Source: Saccharospirillum sp039982735
GTDB taxonomy: Bacteria > Pseudomonadota > Gammaproteobacteria > Pseudomonadales > Natronospirillaceae
Assembly (NCBI RefSeq): GCF_039982735.1
Contig: NZ_JBDWXV010000017.1
Span: 186,001-250,000, forward strand
DNA: 64,000 bases
Direction: 5' to 3'
A program made the translations under genes and the position numbers. The notes beneath the pieces are model-generated. The model saw only the letters and a program-made list of their open reading frames with translations, had not been told where the DNA came from and searched no databases. This document shows positions 49,399 to 57,372 of this stretch, piece after piece (the first letter of the stretch is position 1; every line of letters begins with the position of its first letter).

Positions 49399-50111
49399 TC
49401 ATCAATGCTCAGCGTTGCTTCCAGCGTCAGTTTGATCATGTCGTTGAAGGTAGTCTGGCGCTCTTCCGCTGACGTCGCTTCACCGCGAATGATGTGATCG
49501 CTGACGGTCATGACCGTCAGGGCTTTCGCGCCATATTCGGCGGCGACGCCATAGAGACCGGCCGCTTCCATATCGACGGCGAGGATATTCATCTTTTCCA
49601 GCGCTGGCATCAGTTCGCTGTCGGGTGAGTAAAAGAGGTCCGAGGTGAATACGTTCCCAACGCGCACCGGAATGCTGGCAGCACGGGCTGCCGCAACGGC
49701 CTTTTCCATCAGCCCAAAATCGGCCAGGGCGGCGAAATCGTAGCCGCGCAGGCGCAGTCGGTTGACGCCTGAATCGGTGCTGGCACCCATGGCGATAATG
49801 ACGTCGCGCAGTTTGATGTCTGCCGCTACCCCGCCACACGTGCCGACGCGAATGATGTTTTTCACGCCGTAGTCGGTAATCAGCTCCTTGGCGTAAATCG
49901 ACATCGATGGTACGCCCATGCCGGACCCCATGATGGAGATCGCCTTGCCTTTATAGGTGCCGGTATAACCATACATGTTCCGGACATCCGCTACCCGGCG
50001 TGCATCGTCCAGAAAGGTCTCGGCGATGTACTGCGCGCGCAGCGGGTCGCCCGGCATCAGCAGGGTTTCAGCGAAATCGCCAGGCTTGGCATTGATGTGG
50101 GGAGTAGACAT
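49395..50111 (-). CDS. deoD: Purine nucleoside phosphorylase, DeoD type
   Basis: A 238-residue hexameric phosphorylase splitting purine (deoxy)ribonucleosides to base and sugar-1-phosphate. TPHINAKPGDFAETLLMPGDPLRA at the start includes the phosphate-binding GDP motif, IIRVGTCGG follows mid-protein and the catalytic Asp lies in VSDHI near the C-terminus. ATG 50111 has AGAGGTG upstream. With cdd it forms a nucleoside-salvage pair. Confidence 0.96.
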   Translation of the reverse strand: MSTPHINAKPGDFAETLLMPGDPLRAQYIAETFLDDARRVADVRNMYGYTGTYKGKAISIMGSGMGVPSMSIYAKELITDYGVKNIIRVGTCGGVAADIKLRDVIIAMGASTDSGVNRLRLRGYDFAALADFGLMEKAVAAARAASIPVRVGNVFTSDLFYSPDSELMPALEKMNILAVDMEAAGLYGVAAEYGAKALTVMTVSDHIIRGEATSAEERQTTFNDMIKLTLEATLSIDE

Positions 50112-50202
50112 GAGCACCTCTTATAATCTGACCAATCGTTCAAGTTCTGTGACTATAGCCAATTGACGCCGTCAAGCCAAGCCCCTGTTCGGGCTTGTCC
50201 CA

Positions 50203-51639
50203 CTACCGCCGCGGCAGCAACACGGCCGCTTCCAGGCCCGAGCCGATGCGGTTGCGCAAACGCAGCTGGCCGCCATGGGCGTGGGCAATGTTGCGGGCAA
50301 TGCTCAAGCCCAGCCCTGCCCCGCCGGTATTGCGGTTGCGAGAGGTTTCCAGCCGTACGTAGGGTTCGAACACGCTGTCGAGTTTTTCTTCGGGAATGCC
50401 CGGGCCATTGTCAACGATATACAGCTTCAGTTCGTAGCGACTGTCGACAATATCAATACCCACCTGGGTCCCATAAAAAGCGGCATTATGCGCCAGGTTG
50501 GACAAGCACCGCTTCAGCGCCAGGGGTTTGCCATAATAGGGGCGCCGGGCTTCGCCGCGGATTTCCGGGTCGTACCCGAGCAACTCAAGGTCTTCAGCCA
50601 GCTCGCGTACCAGCTGATTAATGTCGATTGGCTGGGTGTCTTCATGCACGTCGGTGCTGCGGCCCAGATCCAGAGCTCCCTTGACCATGGCTTCCAGCTC
50701 GTCGAGGTCTTTGATCATCCGGGGTTTGGCATCCGACTCTTCCATCATTTCCGCGCGCAGGCGCAACCGGGTGATGGGGGTTTTGAGGTCGTGAGAGATG
50801 GCCGAGAACATCCGCTCCCGGTCGTCCACAAAGCGAAGTACGCGCTCCTGCATCAGGTTAAACGCCCGGGCGGTTTGCTTCACTTCGCGGGTACCGGTTT
50901 CTGCCAGAGGCGCCAGATGAATATCGGTGCCCAGCTCCCGGGCTGCGGCCGCGAGATTCGACAGCGGACGCGTCAGCCAGCGCACCACAACCCAGAGAAT
51001 CACCACCAGAATCAACATCAGAATCACCAGAAACAGCAGTTGCCCGCGGTCCAGGTATTCGGTCTGGTCAAAGAAGAACGGGTCCGGTAGCAAACCGGCC
51101 AGGTACAGCCACTCATCTTCACCGATGGGTACCTGGGCGACAACCACCTGCGGCGGGTCAGGCTCCAGTATCAGTGTGTTCTGGGCCCATCGGGGCGGCA
51201 AATCGACCAGCAGCACATCGTTCTTGTAGACATTGAGCAAGCGTGGGTCGGCAAAGGTGACATTCAAACCCGACAAGCGCTGACCCAGCTTCTCTTCGAT
51301 CGCCAGATTGAAGGTGGCCAAAAAGCGGTCTTTGGCGCCAGATGGCCGCACCGGGCTTACATCGATAAAGGTTTCGTTGACCGATACCAGAAACCTCGAC
51401 CCGCCCATGTCCCGTAGCTGATTAATGATCAGGTGCCGGTACTCGGTTGGGTAGGCGCGAATGAATTCGATGGTAGAGCCCATGGAAAAGGCGAGATCCC
51501 GGGCCATCGATTCGGCCTGGGATTCGCGCTGATGTTCGAGGTAGTACAGCCAGACATAGTTACTAATGGCAAACGCACTGATCAGCCCCAGCACCATCAG
51601 CACCAGCAATCGGCTGTACAGGGAGGTGAAACGAAGCAT
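50203..51639 (-). CDS. EnvZ-like sensor histidine kinase
   Basis: A 478-residue inner-membrane kinase with membrane helices at about 9-33 and 199-219, a roughly 165-residue periplasmic sensor between them, a HAMP domain (about 220-270), phospho-acceptor H283 in FSAISHDLKTPITRLR and a HATPase domain (GPGIPEEKLDSVFEPYVRLE, GAGLGLSIARNIAHAHGG). The sensor region is longer than that of E. coli EnvZ. It overlaps its regulator gene by one base (TAATG). The stimulus is unknown. Confidence 0.9.
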   Translation of the reverse strand: MLRFTSLYSRLLVLMVLGLISAFAISNYVWLYYLEHQRESQAESMARDLAFSMGSTIEFIRAYPTEYRHLIINQLRDMGGSRFLVSVNETFIDVSPVRPSGAKDRFLATFNLAIEEKLGQRLSGLNVTFADPRLLNVYKNDVLLVDLPPRWAQNTLILEPDPPQVVVAQVPIGEDEWLYLAGLLPDPFFFDQTEYLDRGQLLFLVILMLILVVILWVVVRWLTRPLSNLAAAARELGTDIHLAPLAETGTREVKQTARAFNLMQERVLRFVDDRERMFSAISHDLKTPITRLRLRAEMMEESDAKPRMIKDLDELEAMVKGALDLGRSTDVHEDTQPIDINQLVRELAEDLELLGYDPEIRGEARRPYYGKPLALKRCLSNLAHNAAFYGTQVGIDIVDSRYELKLYIVDNGPGIPEEKLDSVFEPYVRLETSRNRNTGGAGLGLSIARNIAHAHGGQLRLRNRIGSGLEAAVLLPRR

Positions 51640-52373
51640 TAACCGTTGTCCACGACGACCGGCACCGTAAGAATGTAACCCGCGCCACGCACGGTCTTGA
51701 TCACCTGAGGGGATTTGCCATCGTCATTCAGACGCCCGCGCAGACGGCTAATTTGCACGTCGATGGAGCGGTCAAAGGGGCTGGCATCCCGGCCGCGCAG
51801 ATGCAGACTGAGGTCATCCCGGCTGAGCACTTCGCCAGGGCGTGATAAAAACAGCTGAAGTAGATTGTAATCAGCACCGTTCAACGATTGAACGCGACCT
51901 TCCGGGCTGGTCAGCTCGCGGTTGGTCACATCCAGTGTCCAGCTACCAAATCTCAGCCTCTGCTGTCCATCCAAGCCCGTCCGGTGCTCGGCACCTTCCT
52001 CGTAGCGGCGCAGTACGGCCTTGATTCGGGCCAGCAATTCGCGGGGGTTAAAAGGCTTTCCCACGTAATCATCGGCGCCCAGCTCAAGGCCGATGATGCG
52101 ATCGGTTTCGTCTGAACCTGCGGTCAGCATGATGATGGGGATGCGGGAACGGGCTCGAATTTCCTTGCACAGGGTGAAACCGTCGTCACCGGGCATCATG
52201 ATGTCCAGAACGATCAGGTCGAGGCGCTGGGCGGGCCAGAACTGACGCATGGCTTGGCCATCAGCCGCTGTAATAACCGAGAAACCGTTTTTCTCAAGGT
52301 ATTCTTTCAACAGGTCGCGGATGTCTTCATCATCGTCCACAACCAGGATGCGCTTTTGTTGTTCTGTCTGCAT
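51639..52373 (-). CDS. OmpR-family response regulator
   Basis: A 244-residue regulator with a receiver domain (acidic pocket VVDDDED, acceptor D57 in LIVLDIMMPGDDG, conserved Lys in DDYVGKPFNP) and an OmpR-type winged helix (SRDDLSLHLRGRDASPFDRSIDVQ). It is close to OmpR in linker and motif pattern; the exact orthology is not settled here. Tandem TGTAACA-like sites 118 bp upstream suggest autoregulation. Confidence 0.92.
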   Translation of the reverse strand: MQTEQQKRILVVDDDEDIRDLLKEYLEKNGFSVITAADGQAMRQFWPAQRLDLIVLDIMMPGDDGFTLCKEIRARSRIPIIMLTAGSDETDRIIGLELGADDYVGKPFNPRELLARIKAVLRRYEEGAEHRTGLDGQQRLRFGSWTLDVTNRELTSPEGRVQSLNGADYNLLQLFLSRPGEVLSRDDLSLHLRGRDASPFDRSIDVQISRLRGRLNDDGKSPQVIKTVRGAGYILTVPVVVDNG

Positions 52374-52673
52374 CTCTGATCCACTTCACTGGCAAGACTG
52401 GGTTCGATCAATGCGCCACCGAATATCGGTCGCCACGCATCGGCGCTGGCTGACGCAGGCCTGAGTGTACCCCCTCAGCCTGGCTACCTTTGTAACAAAG
52501 TATAACAGCTGAAATGACAAACCGGAGTCTGCCTCTTTAGGAAAGTACCGGGTTTCGGCTACACTGATTATTGAAGTAATTCACATTCTGCCGATAACAC
52601 GACGAAATAATTTCCGTTATCAGCTTTCCGAACCCGACGTGCCAACCCATGCTTTGCTGCAGAGCCCAACTCC
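52374..52673. promoter_or_regulatory. Divergent region between the OmpR-like regulator gene and cyaA
   Basis: This 300-bp region contains two direct repeats spaced exactly 10 bp, TGTAACA (52491-52497) and TATAACA (52501-52507), the usual arrangement of tandem OmpR-class half-sites. Further right, GATAAC and GTTATC (near 52594-52617) form a loose inverted repeat. Rightward, TTTAGG and TACACT at 52536-52565 could be a weak cyaA promoter. No gene is visible. Confidence 0.45.
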
Positions 52674-55526
52674 GTGACCGAAACCAGTACCGTTCTGACG
52701 CCTGACAATGCCACCCGCGAAGCCCTGCTTGAGACACAGCGTCGCTTCCTGACGGTGAATGAAGGTCGCCTGGCCCGCCTGCGTGACAGCCTTCAGGTGC
52801 GCCAGCAACAATGTCTCGATTTGCTGCCGGTACTGTTTCACACACATCTGCCCGGCCTGCCCGGCTACCTCGAAGACTCGTCAGTACCGTCCGGGCTGGT
52901 GCAATACCAACCTTCGAACGCTGCGGTCACGCTGGCGCTGGCCTTTAACCGCACCCTGAAAGCCTCTCAGTTGCGTAACTACAACGCGCAGCTGATGGGC
53001 CTCTACCTGATGGGTTCCAGTGGCAGCATAGCCCAGTCGACTACCTCGGATCTCGATCTCTGGCTGTGTTACAAACCCGACCTGGATCGCAGCCAGATCC
53101 TCTTACTGGAAGAAAAAGCCCGCGCGATCAGTGCCTGGGCGGAAGGCTTCAACCTGGAAGTCCACATCTTTCTGATGAACGCCCAGCACTTTCAGGGCAG
53201 TGATCAGCGCTCTCTGACCGGGGAGAACTGCGGTTCAACCCAGCACTTTTTGCTGCTCGACGAATTCTACCGCACTGGCCAATGGCTGGCCGGTACCCTG
53301 CCCGCCTGGTGGCTGATACCCAGTGATCGGGAGGCCGATCATGAGGCCCTGCTTGAGCACTATCAGTCGAAAAACCTGATTCGCCGCGACGAACAGATCA
53401 ACTTCGGTCCCCTGCCGTCGCTACCACCGGGGGAGTTTATTGGTGCCGGCATGTGGCAACTGTACAAAGGCATCGAATCACCGCACAAATCCGTGCTGAA
53501 GCTGTTGCTGCTGGAAATCTACGCGCGGGAGTTCCCGACGGTTACCAGTCTCGCGCATCAGTTCAAGTCGGCGATCTACAACAACTTTCTCACGCTGAAT
53601 GACCTCGACCCCTATATTCAGCTCTACCGCCGCATTGAAACTTACCTGAGAGAGCGGGAAGAGAATGATCGCCTGGCCCTGGTGCGTCGTTGTTTCTATT
53701 TCAAGGTAGGCATCGCGCTGAGCCGGCCGGCACGGACCCAGACCTGGCGACGCCAGCTGATGCAACAGCTGATCAATGAATGGGGCTGGAGCAGCGCTGA
53801 AGTAGCGCATCTGGACTCGCACCGCAACTGGTCGGTGACCGATGTCATGCGCGAGCGCAAACTCCTTGTCAGCGAACTGACCCACAGTTACCGTTTTCTG
53901 ACTCAGTTTGCGGCCGAGCATCAGAGCAATCATCTGATGAGCCAACAGGATCTGCTGATCATCAGCCGCAAATTGCACGCTGCCTTTGACCGGCGTCGCG
54001 GCAAGATCGACTTCATACGCTTCGGCCAGGACGTCGACTTCAGCTATGAGAAAGTGCGCATCTACGAACGCCCGAGCCAGCGTGCCGAGGGTGACAACTT
54101 CTGGGCCGTCTACACCCGCGAGCCAGACTCGGATATGGACCGCGAGACACCCCTAAAGTCAGCGCCCGGCCTTCTTGAAGCCTTGTTATGGTGCCATCTC
54201 AACGGCCTGCTCGACGCCCATCTGCACATTCCCATCTTCAGCCAGCAGGGCCAGGCCACGGAATTCGAAGTGCGCAAAACCCTGGCCACCTTGCGCCAGG
54301 TTTTGCCCTCGGCTAGCCTCGACAAGCCACACCATACCTACTCGCAACCGGCGCAAATTGATCGGGTTCTACTCTTTATCAACCTGGGCTACGACCCGCT
54401 GCAACACCTGACTCGCCGGGGTCTGCAAAAAATTTCAGAACGCAGCAACAGCCTCGACTTCAGCGCACTGCGCGAGAACCTGGTAGGCACACTGGATGTG
54501 GTGGTCGAAAATTCCTGGGGTGAAATCACCGTTGAACGCTTTGCCCAGGCCGATGCACTGACCCAGGCGCTGCAGTTTCTGCTGACGCGCCTGGCCAAGC
54601 AGAAGATCAACAGGCGCCCCGAGGTTCGCGCCTATTGCCACAACCAGACGCGCCCACAGTCAATTGGCAAACGGGTCCAGGACCTGTTTGACGATGCCAT
54701 CACAGCCGCGGACCGCGCCCACCAGGGACCCAGTCTCAGATTTCTGTTTAATCTGGGCGACCAGTTTCAGGGCATGCAACTGGGCGACAAACAGTTAAAA
54801 CCCGTCAGCTTCGATACCGAAACCGCCCTGATCGATTGGCTGGGAACCGAGCAGGTCGAACGCTGCCCAATCTACCCGGACCGCTTGTTTGAAACGCACC
54901 GCAATCATTTGAAAGTTGTCTTGTCGGCCCAACCTGCCGACGGTGGCCTGCTGGTTGTATTTCAGGTCACGGGCCGCCAGGCGACGGTCTATCTACTCGA
55001 TGAGCAGGCGTCCGTACTGCGGTTCACCCAGCCCTATTTTAATGCGTCAACGCTGCTGGCACCGTTGTTGCGCTTTCTGAAAATATCCGAGCACCGCCAG
55101 CGCAGTGAAGAAGACGCCATTCACCTGAATCAGCGCAGCATCAGTTGTTTTGAAATGACCCAGGAAGGCAGCAAGCTACCCGTACTGAAACGCCAGCGCT
55201 TGCAGGGGCTGCTGCAGGAAAACCGCTTTATCAACATTCAGGCGTTTATGGACCGGCACGGTGAGGGGCAGTACGAATACCAGATGATCTGCAACGAGGA
55301 AGAGTTCAGCACCCTGGAACTGGGCGACCGGTTTTATACAGCTGTGGCGTCTTACATTGTTGGGCTACGCGCCCAGGGGCTGCGCTACCCCATGTACATC
55401 ACCGACCTCGCCCTATCTGACCGGATTATTGCTGGCCTGCCCTATGGGCAGGCGCAAACGTTGCACTACGTGCGCGCCAAATTGCGCCTGGAACAGCGCA
55501 TTAACGATGCGATGAAACTGCTATGA
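52674..55526 (+). CDS. cyaA: Adenylate cyclase, class I
   Basis: A 950-residue cytoplasmic enzyme making cAMP from ATP, about 100 residues longer than the E. coli protein. The nucleotidyltransferase-like catalytic motif GSSGSIAQSTTSDLDLW gives the metal-binding pair D126 and D128. The C-terminal regulatory half is present to the end (LRLEQRINDAMKLL). It starts at GTG 52674; enterobacterial cyaA also uses a poor start, which limits expression. It sits next to the chp cluster, whose homologue in P. aeruginosa acts through cAMP, although there by a class III cyclase. Confidence 0.95.
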   Translation: MTETSTVLTPDNATREALLETQRRFLTVNEGRLARLRDSLQVRQQQCLDLLPVLFHTHLPGLPGYLEDSSVPSGLVQYQPSNAAVTLALAFNRTLKASQLRNYNAQLMGLYLMGSSGSIAQSTTSDLDLWLCYKPDLDRSQILLLEEKARAISAWAEGFNLEVHIFLMNAQHFQGSDQRSLTGENCGSTQHFLLLDEFYRTGQWLAGTLPAWWLIPSDREADHEALLEHYQSKNLIRRDEQINFGPLPSLPPGEFIGAGMWQLYKGIESPHKSVLKLLLLEIYAREFPTVTSLAHQFKSAIYNNFLTLNDLDPYIQLYRRIETYLREREENDRLALVRRCFYFKVGIALSRPARTQTWRRQLMQQLINEWGWSSAEVAHLDSHRNWSVTDVMRERKLLVSELTHSYRFLTQFAAEHQSNHLMSQQDLLIISRKLHAAFDRRRGKIDFIRFGQDVDFSYEKVRIYERPSQRAEGDNFWAVYTREPDSDMDRETPLKSAPGLLEALLWCHLNGLLDAHLHIPIFSQQGQATEFEVRKTLATLRQVLPSASLDKPHHTYSQPAQIDRVLLFINLGYDPLQHLTRRGLQKISERSNSLDFSALRENLVGTLDVVVENSWGEITVERFAQADALTQALQFLLTRLAKQKINRRPEVRAYCHNQTRPQSIGKRVQDLFDDAITAADRAHQGPSLRFLFNLGDQFQGMQLGDKQLKPVSFDTETALIDWLGTEQVERCPIYPDRLFETHRNHLKVVLSAQPADGGLLVVFQVTGRQATVYLLDEQASVLRFTQPYFNASTLLAPLLRFLKISEHRQRSEEDAIHLNQRSISCFEMTQEGSKLPVLKRQRLQGLLQENRFINIQAFMDRHGEGQYEYQMICNEEEFSTLELGDRFYTAVASYIVGLRAQGLRYPMYITDLALSDRIIAGLPYGQAQTLHYVRAKLRLEQRINDAMKLL

Positions 55527-55580
55527 GCCGGCAACAAGCTAGGGTTAATTGTCAGGTTTAGGAGTTCGCAGAGTTGACAA

Positions 55581-55764
55581 GCACCGGGTGCCGCGTGTGT
55601 CCTTGTGGAGTAGTCCGCAGCAAGGACTAAAACGCCAGGAGCGTTTTAGCATGAGCGAAGCGAGCCCGAAGGGTGAATCCCACGGATGGGATTCATATCA
55701 TGCGGTCTAGGCTCCATGGAGGGAACTACGCCGGCCCCACCAGGGCAGACCCGGTAGCCGGCGC
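55581..55764. repeat. Repeat G: degenerate palindromic element with apical module
   Basis: It lies between the convergent cyaA and chpC genes. The arms have decayed (TGTCCTTGTGGAG against CCCCACCAGGGCA), and an outer TTTAGGAGTTCG at 55557-55568 has no clear partner. The central module (55612-55710) is intact: it aligns with 48766-48864 of repeat F over 99 bases with 10 substitutions and no gaps. It contains a perfect 9-bp hairpin CTAAAACGC/GCGTTTTAG (55627-55649) and GAATCCC/GGGATTC (55675-55694). Confidence 0.82.
55651..55710 (+). CDS. Possible 19-residue micro-ORF in repeat G
   Basis: ATG 55651 opens MSEASPKGESHGWDSYHAV, ending at TAG in the TCTAGG box. AGGAG (55637-55641), largely within a 5-nt hairpin loop, is 9 nt upstream. 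Of six codon differences from the repeat F frame, four change the residue, so protein-level selection is not shown. Translation is unproven. Confidence 0.25.
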   Translation: MSEASPKGESHGWDSYHAV

Positions 55765-55807
55765 GGACCATTGCCTCCCAGCCAACCCAGCCTTCGACTT
55801 GGGCAAA

Positions 55808-56278
55808 TTAGTTAACGCGTGCCACCAGGCTTTCCAGGTATTCCAGATCAGGAATGCTGGCTTTGCCCAGCTGGGTGATCACGGCCATTTTCTCTGCCTG
55901 GGCTTTGGCGGCCTGGCCATCTTCACGGACATCCGCATCGCCGAGCTTGACCATGCGCGGAATGCCCTGAATCAGCATGCCAAAAAACCGGCTTTTAGCT
56001 TGTTTTGATACCGCATTGAATACGGCGATACGGGCATCGCGCACATCCTGCCCTCGCACCTGGCTGTTGGCGACTTCAAAACTGATTACTGGTACGCGTT
56101 CGCCGCGCCAGTGCAGATGGCCCAGATGCCACGGCGGCGCATTGTCAGCCTGCTCCAGTTCGGAGCGCGGCACCACTTCCGCAATGGAGACGTTCGGTAC
56201 CAGCAGATTCTTCTGCTGCATGGGCACCAGAAGACTGGCGACAATGGCGTCCTGATCGGTTTGCGCTACTGTTTTCAT
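55808..56278 (-). CDS. chpC: CheW-domain protein ChpC
   Basis: A 156-residue CheW-like coupling protein. Motifs LLVPNVSIAEVVPR and WRGERVPVISFE match the SH3-like fold. In P. aeruginosa chpC follows chpA and chpB at the end of the Pil-Chp locus, the same order as here, and is an accessory adaptor for the ChpA kinase. It starts 37 bp after the chpB stop. No further chp gene follows before cyaA. Confidence 0.88.
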   Translation of the reverse strand: MKTVAQTDQDAIVASLLVPMQQKNLLVPNVSIAEVVPRSELEQADNAPPWHLGHLHWRGERVPVISFEVANSQVRGQDVRDARIAVFNAVSKQAKSRFFGMLIQGIPRMVKLGDADVREDGQAAKAQAEKMAVITQLGKASIPDLEYLESLVARVN

Positions 56279-56315
56279 CGTTATTCACCTTGTTGCCACG
56301 CCTGCGGCACTGTCT

Positions 56316-57365
56316 TCAGGCTACCTGAGTCACACGCTCAGCCAGCCAGATCAAAAGTTTTTCGGCCAGTTCCACCGGGGTTCCCCGGTCATCGGCAGCG
56401 CCGACCTGCTGCACAGAGTCGGGCATTGAACTTTGCACACAACTGTTTGCAGTCTGCACCCAGACGGTTCCGCCGGCTGCCTTGATGTCAGCGGCACCGA
56501 TGGCACCATCACTGCCCATACCACTGAACACAATGGCGTGTGCCCGTGCGCCGAATTGTGCCGCAACGTTGGTCAGTAAATGATCCAAGCTCGGGCCATA
56601 AGGCCCCGACCAGGCATTGTTTTGCCAGACAATGCCATGGTTATCGGTAAATCGGATTTCGTGATTCACCGGAACCAGATACACGTATCCATTTTCCAGT
56701 TGCCGGCCATGCTCGGCATGAACCAGACTCAATTGCGTATGACGGCCAATCGATTGCTGCAGGGCATCTACACAGCCTGCATCAATGTGCTGTGCGTACA
56801 GAAAGCTCGCCGGAACCTCTGCTGGCAGCACGTCCAGAAACTGTTTAACCGCCTCGGGCCCGCCCAGTGAAGCGCACAGCACCCAAATCGGCCCAAGTTC
56901 CGTTTTGGGGGCCTGCTGCAGCGACTCAGGCAACGAGTATACTGGGGGTGGTCGGGTAGCACGCAAACGCTCCAGGTCGAAAATGGGGGCTTCTGCCGCT
57001 GGCTGGGCAGCTGGTGCGAGCGCCTGCAGTTTTTCCTGCATGCGTCGCTGCCAGCGCGGGTAGTCTTCATGGGTGCGGGCGGGAATCACCCCGTCGCCAA
57101 ACAGAATGGGCGACTCGGTACTTTCCAGCAGCGACTGCACAAAGTCGTCCCACTGATCGTGGTTTTCCAGCTCCACCACCCAGATTCGGATGGTTTCGTT
57201 ATGCATCAGGGCGGGTTTCAGGCGATCCGGGTCGGTGTTGACGGCAACGTCATAACCGGCCCCGACCACAACATCCTGCAACAGATGCTGTACCAGGGGC
57301 GTGTCGGCGATGATGCCAACCCGGCTATGTTGGGACGCTGTCCCGGTCGCCGCCACCGCGCTCAT
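56316..57365 (-). CDS. chpB: ChpB-type chemoreceptor methylesterase
   Basis: A 349-residue CheB-family protein predicted to demethylate the pilus chemoreceptor. The catalytic triad is intact: S166 in CASLGG, H193 in AQHI and D286 in GMGSDG. The N-terminal 120 residues resemble a receiver fold but lack the phospho-acceptor (WVVELENH where an Asp is expected), so control is probably not by phosphorylation; P. aeruginosa ChpB likewise lacks a standard receiver. It lies 7 bp after chpA. Confidence 0.9.
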   Translation of the reverse strand: MSAVAATGTASQHSRVGIIADTPLVQHLLQDVVVGAGYDVAVNTDPDRLKPALMHNETIRIWVVELENHDQWDDFVQSLLESTESPILFGDGVIPARTHEDYPRWQRRMQEKLQALAPAAQPAAEAPIFDLERLRATRPPPVYSLPESLQQAPKTELGPIWVLCASLGGPEAVKQFLDVLPAEVPASFLYAQHIDAGCVDALQQSIGRHTQLSLVHAEHGRQLENGYVYLVPVNHEIRFTDNHGIVWQNNAWSGPYGPSLDHLLTNVAAQFGARAHAIVFSGMGSDGAIGAADIKAAGGTVWVQTANSCVQSSMPDSVQQVGAADDRGTPVELAEKLLIWLAERVTQVA

Positions 57366-57372
57366 GGTCTGT

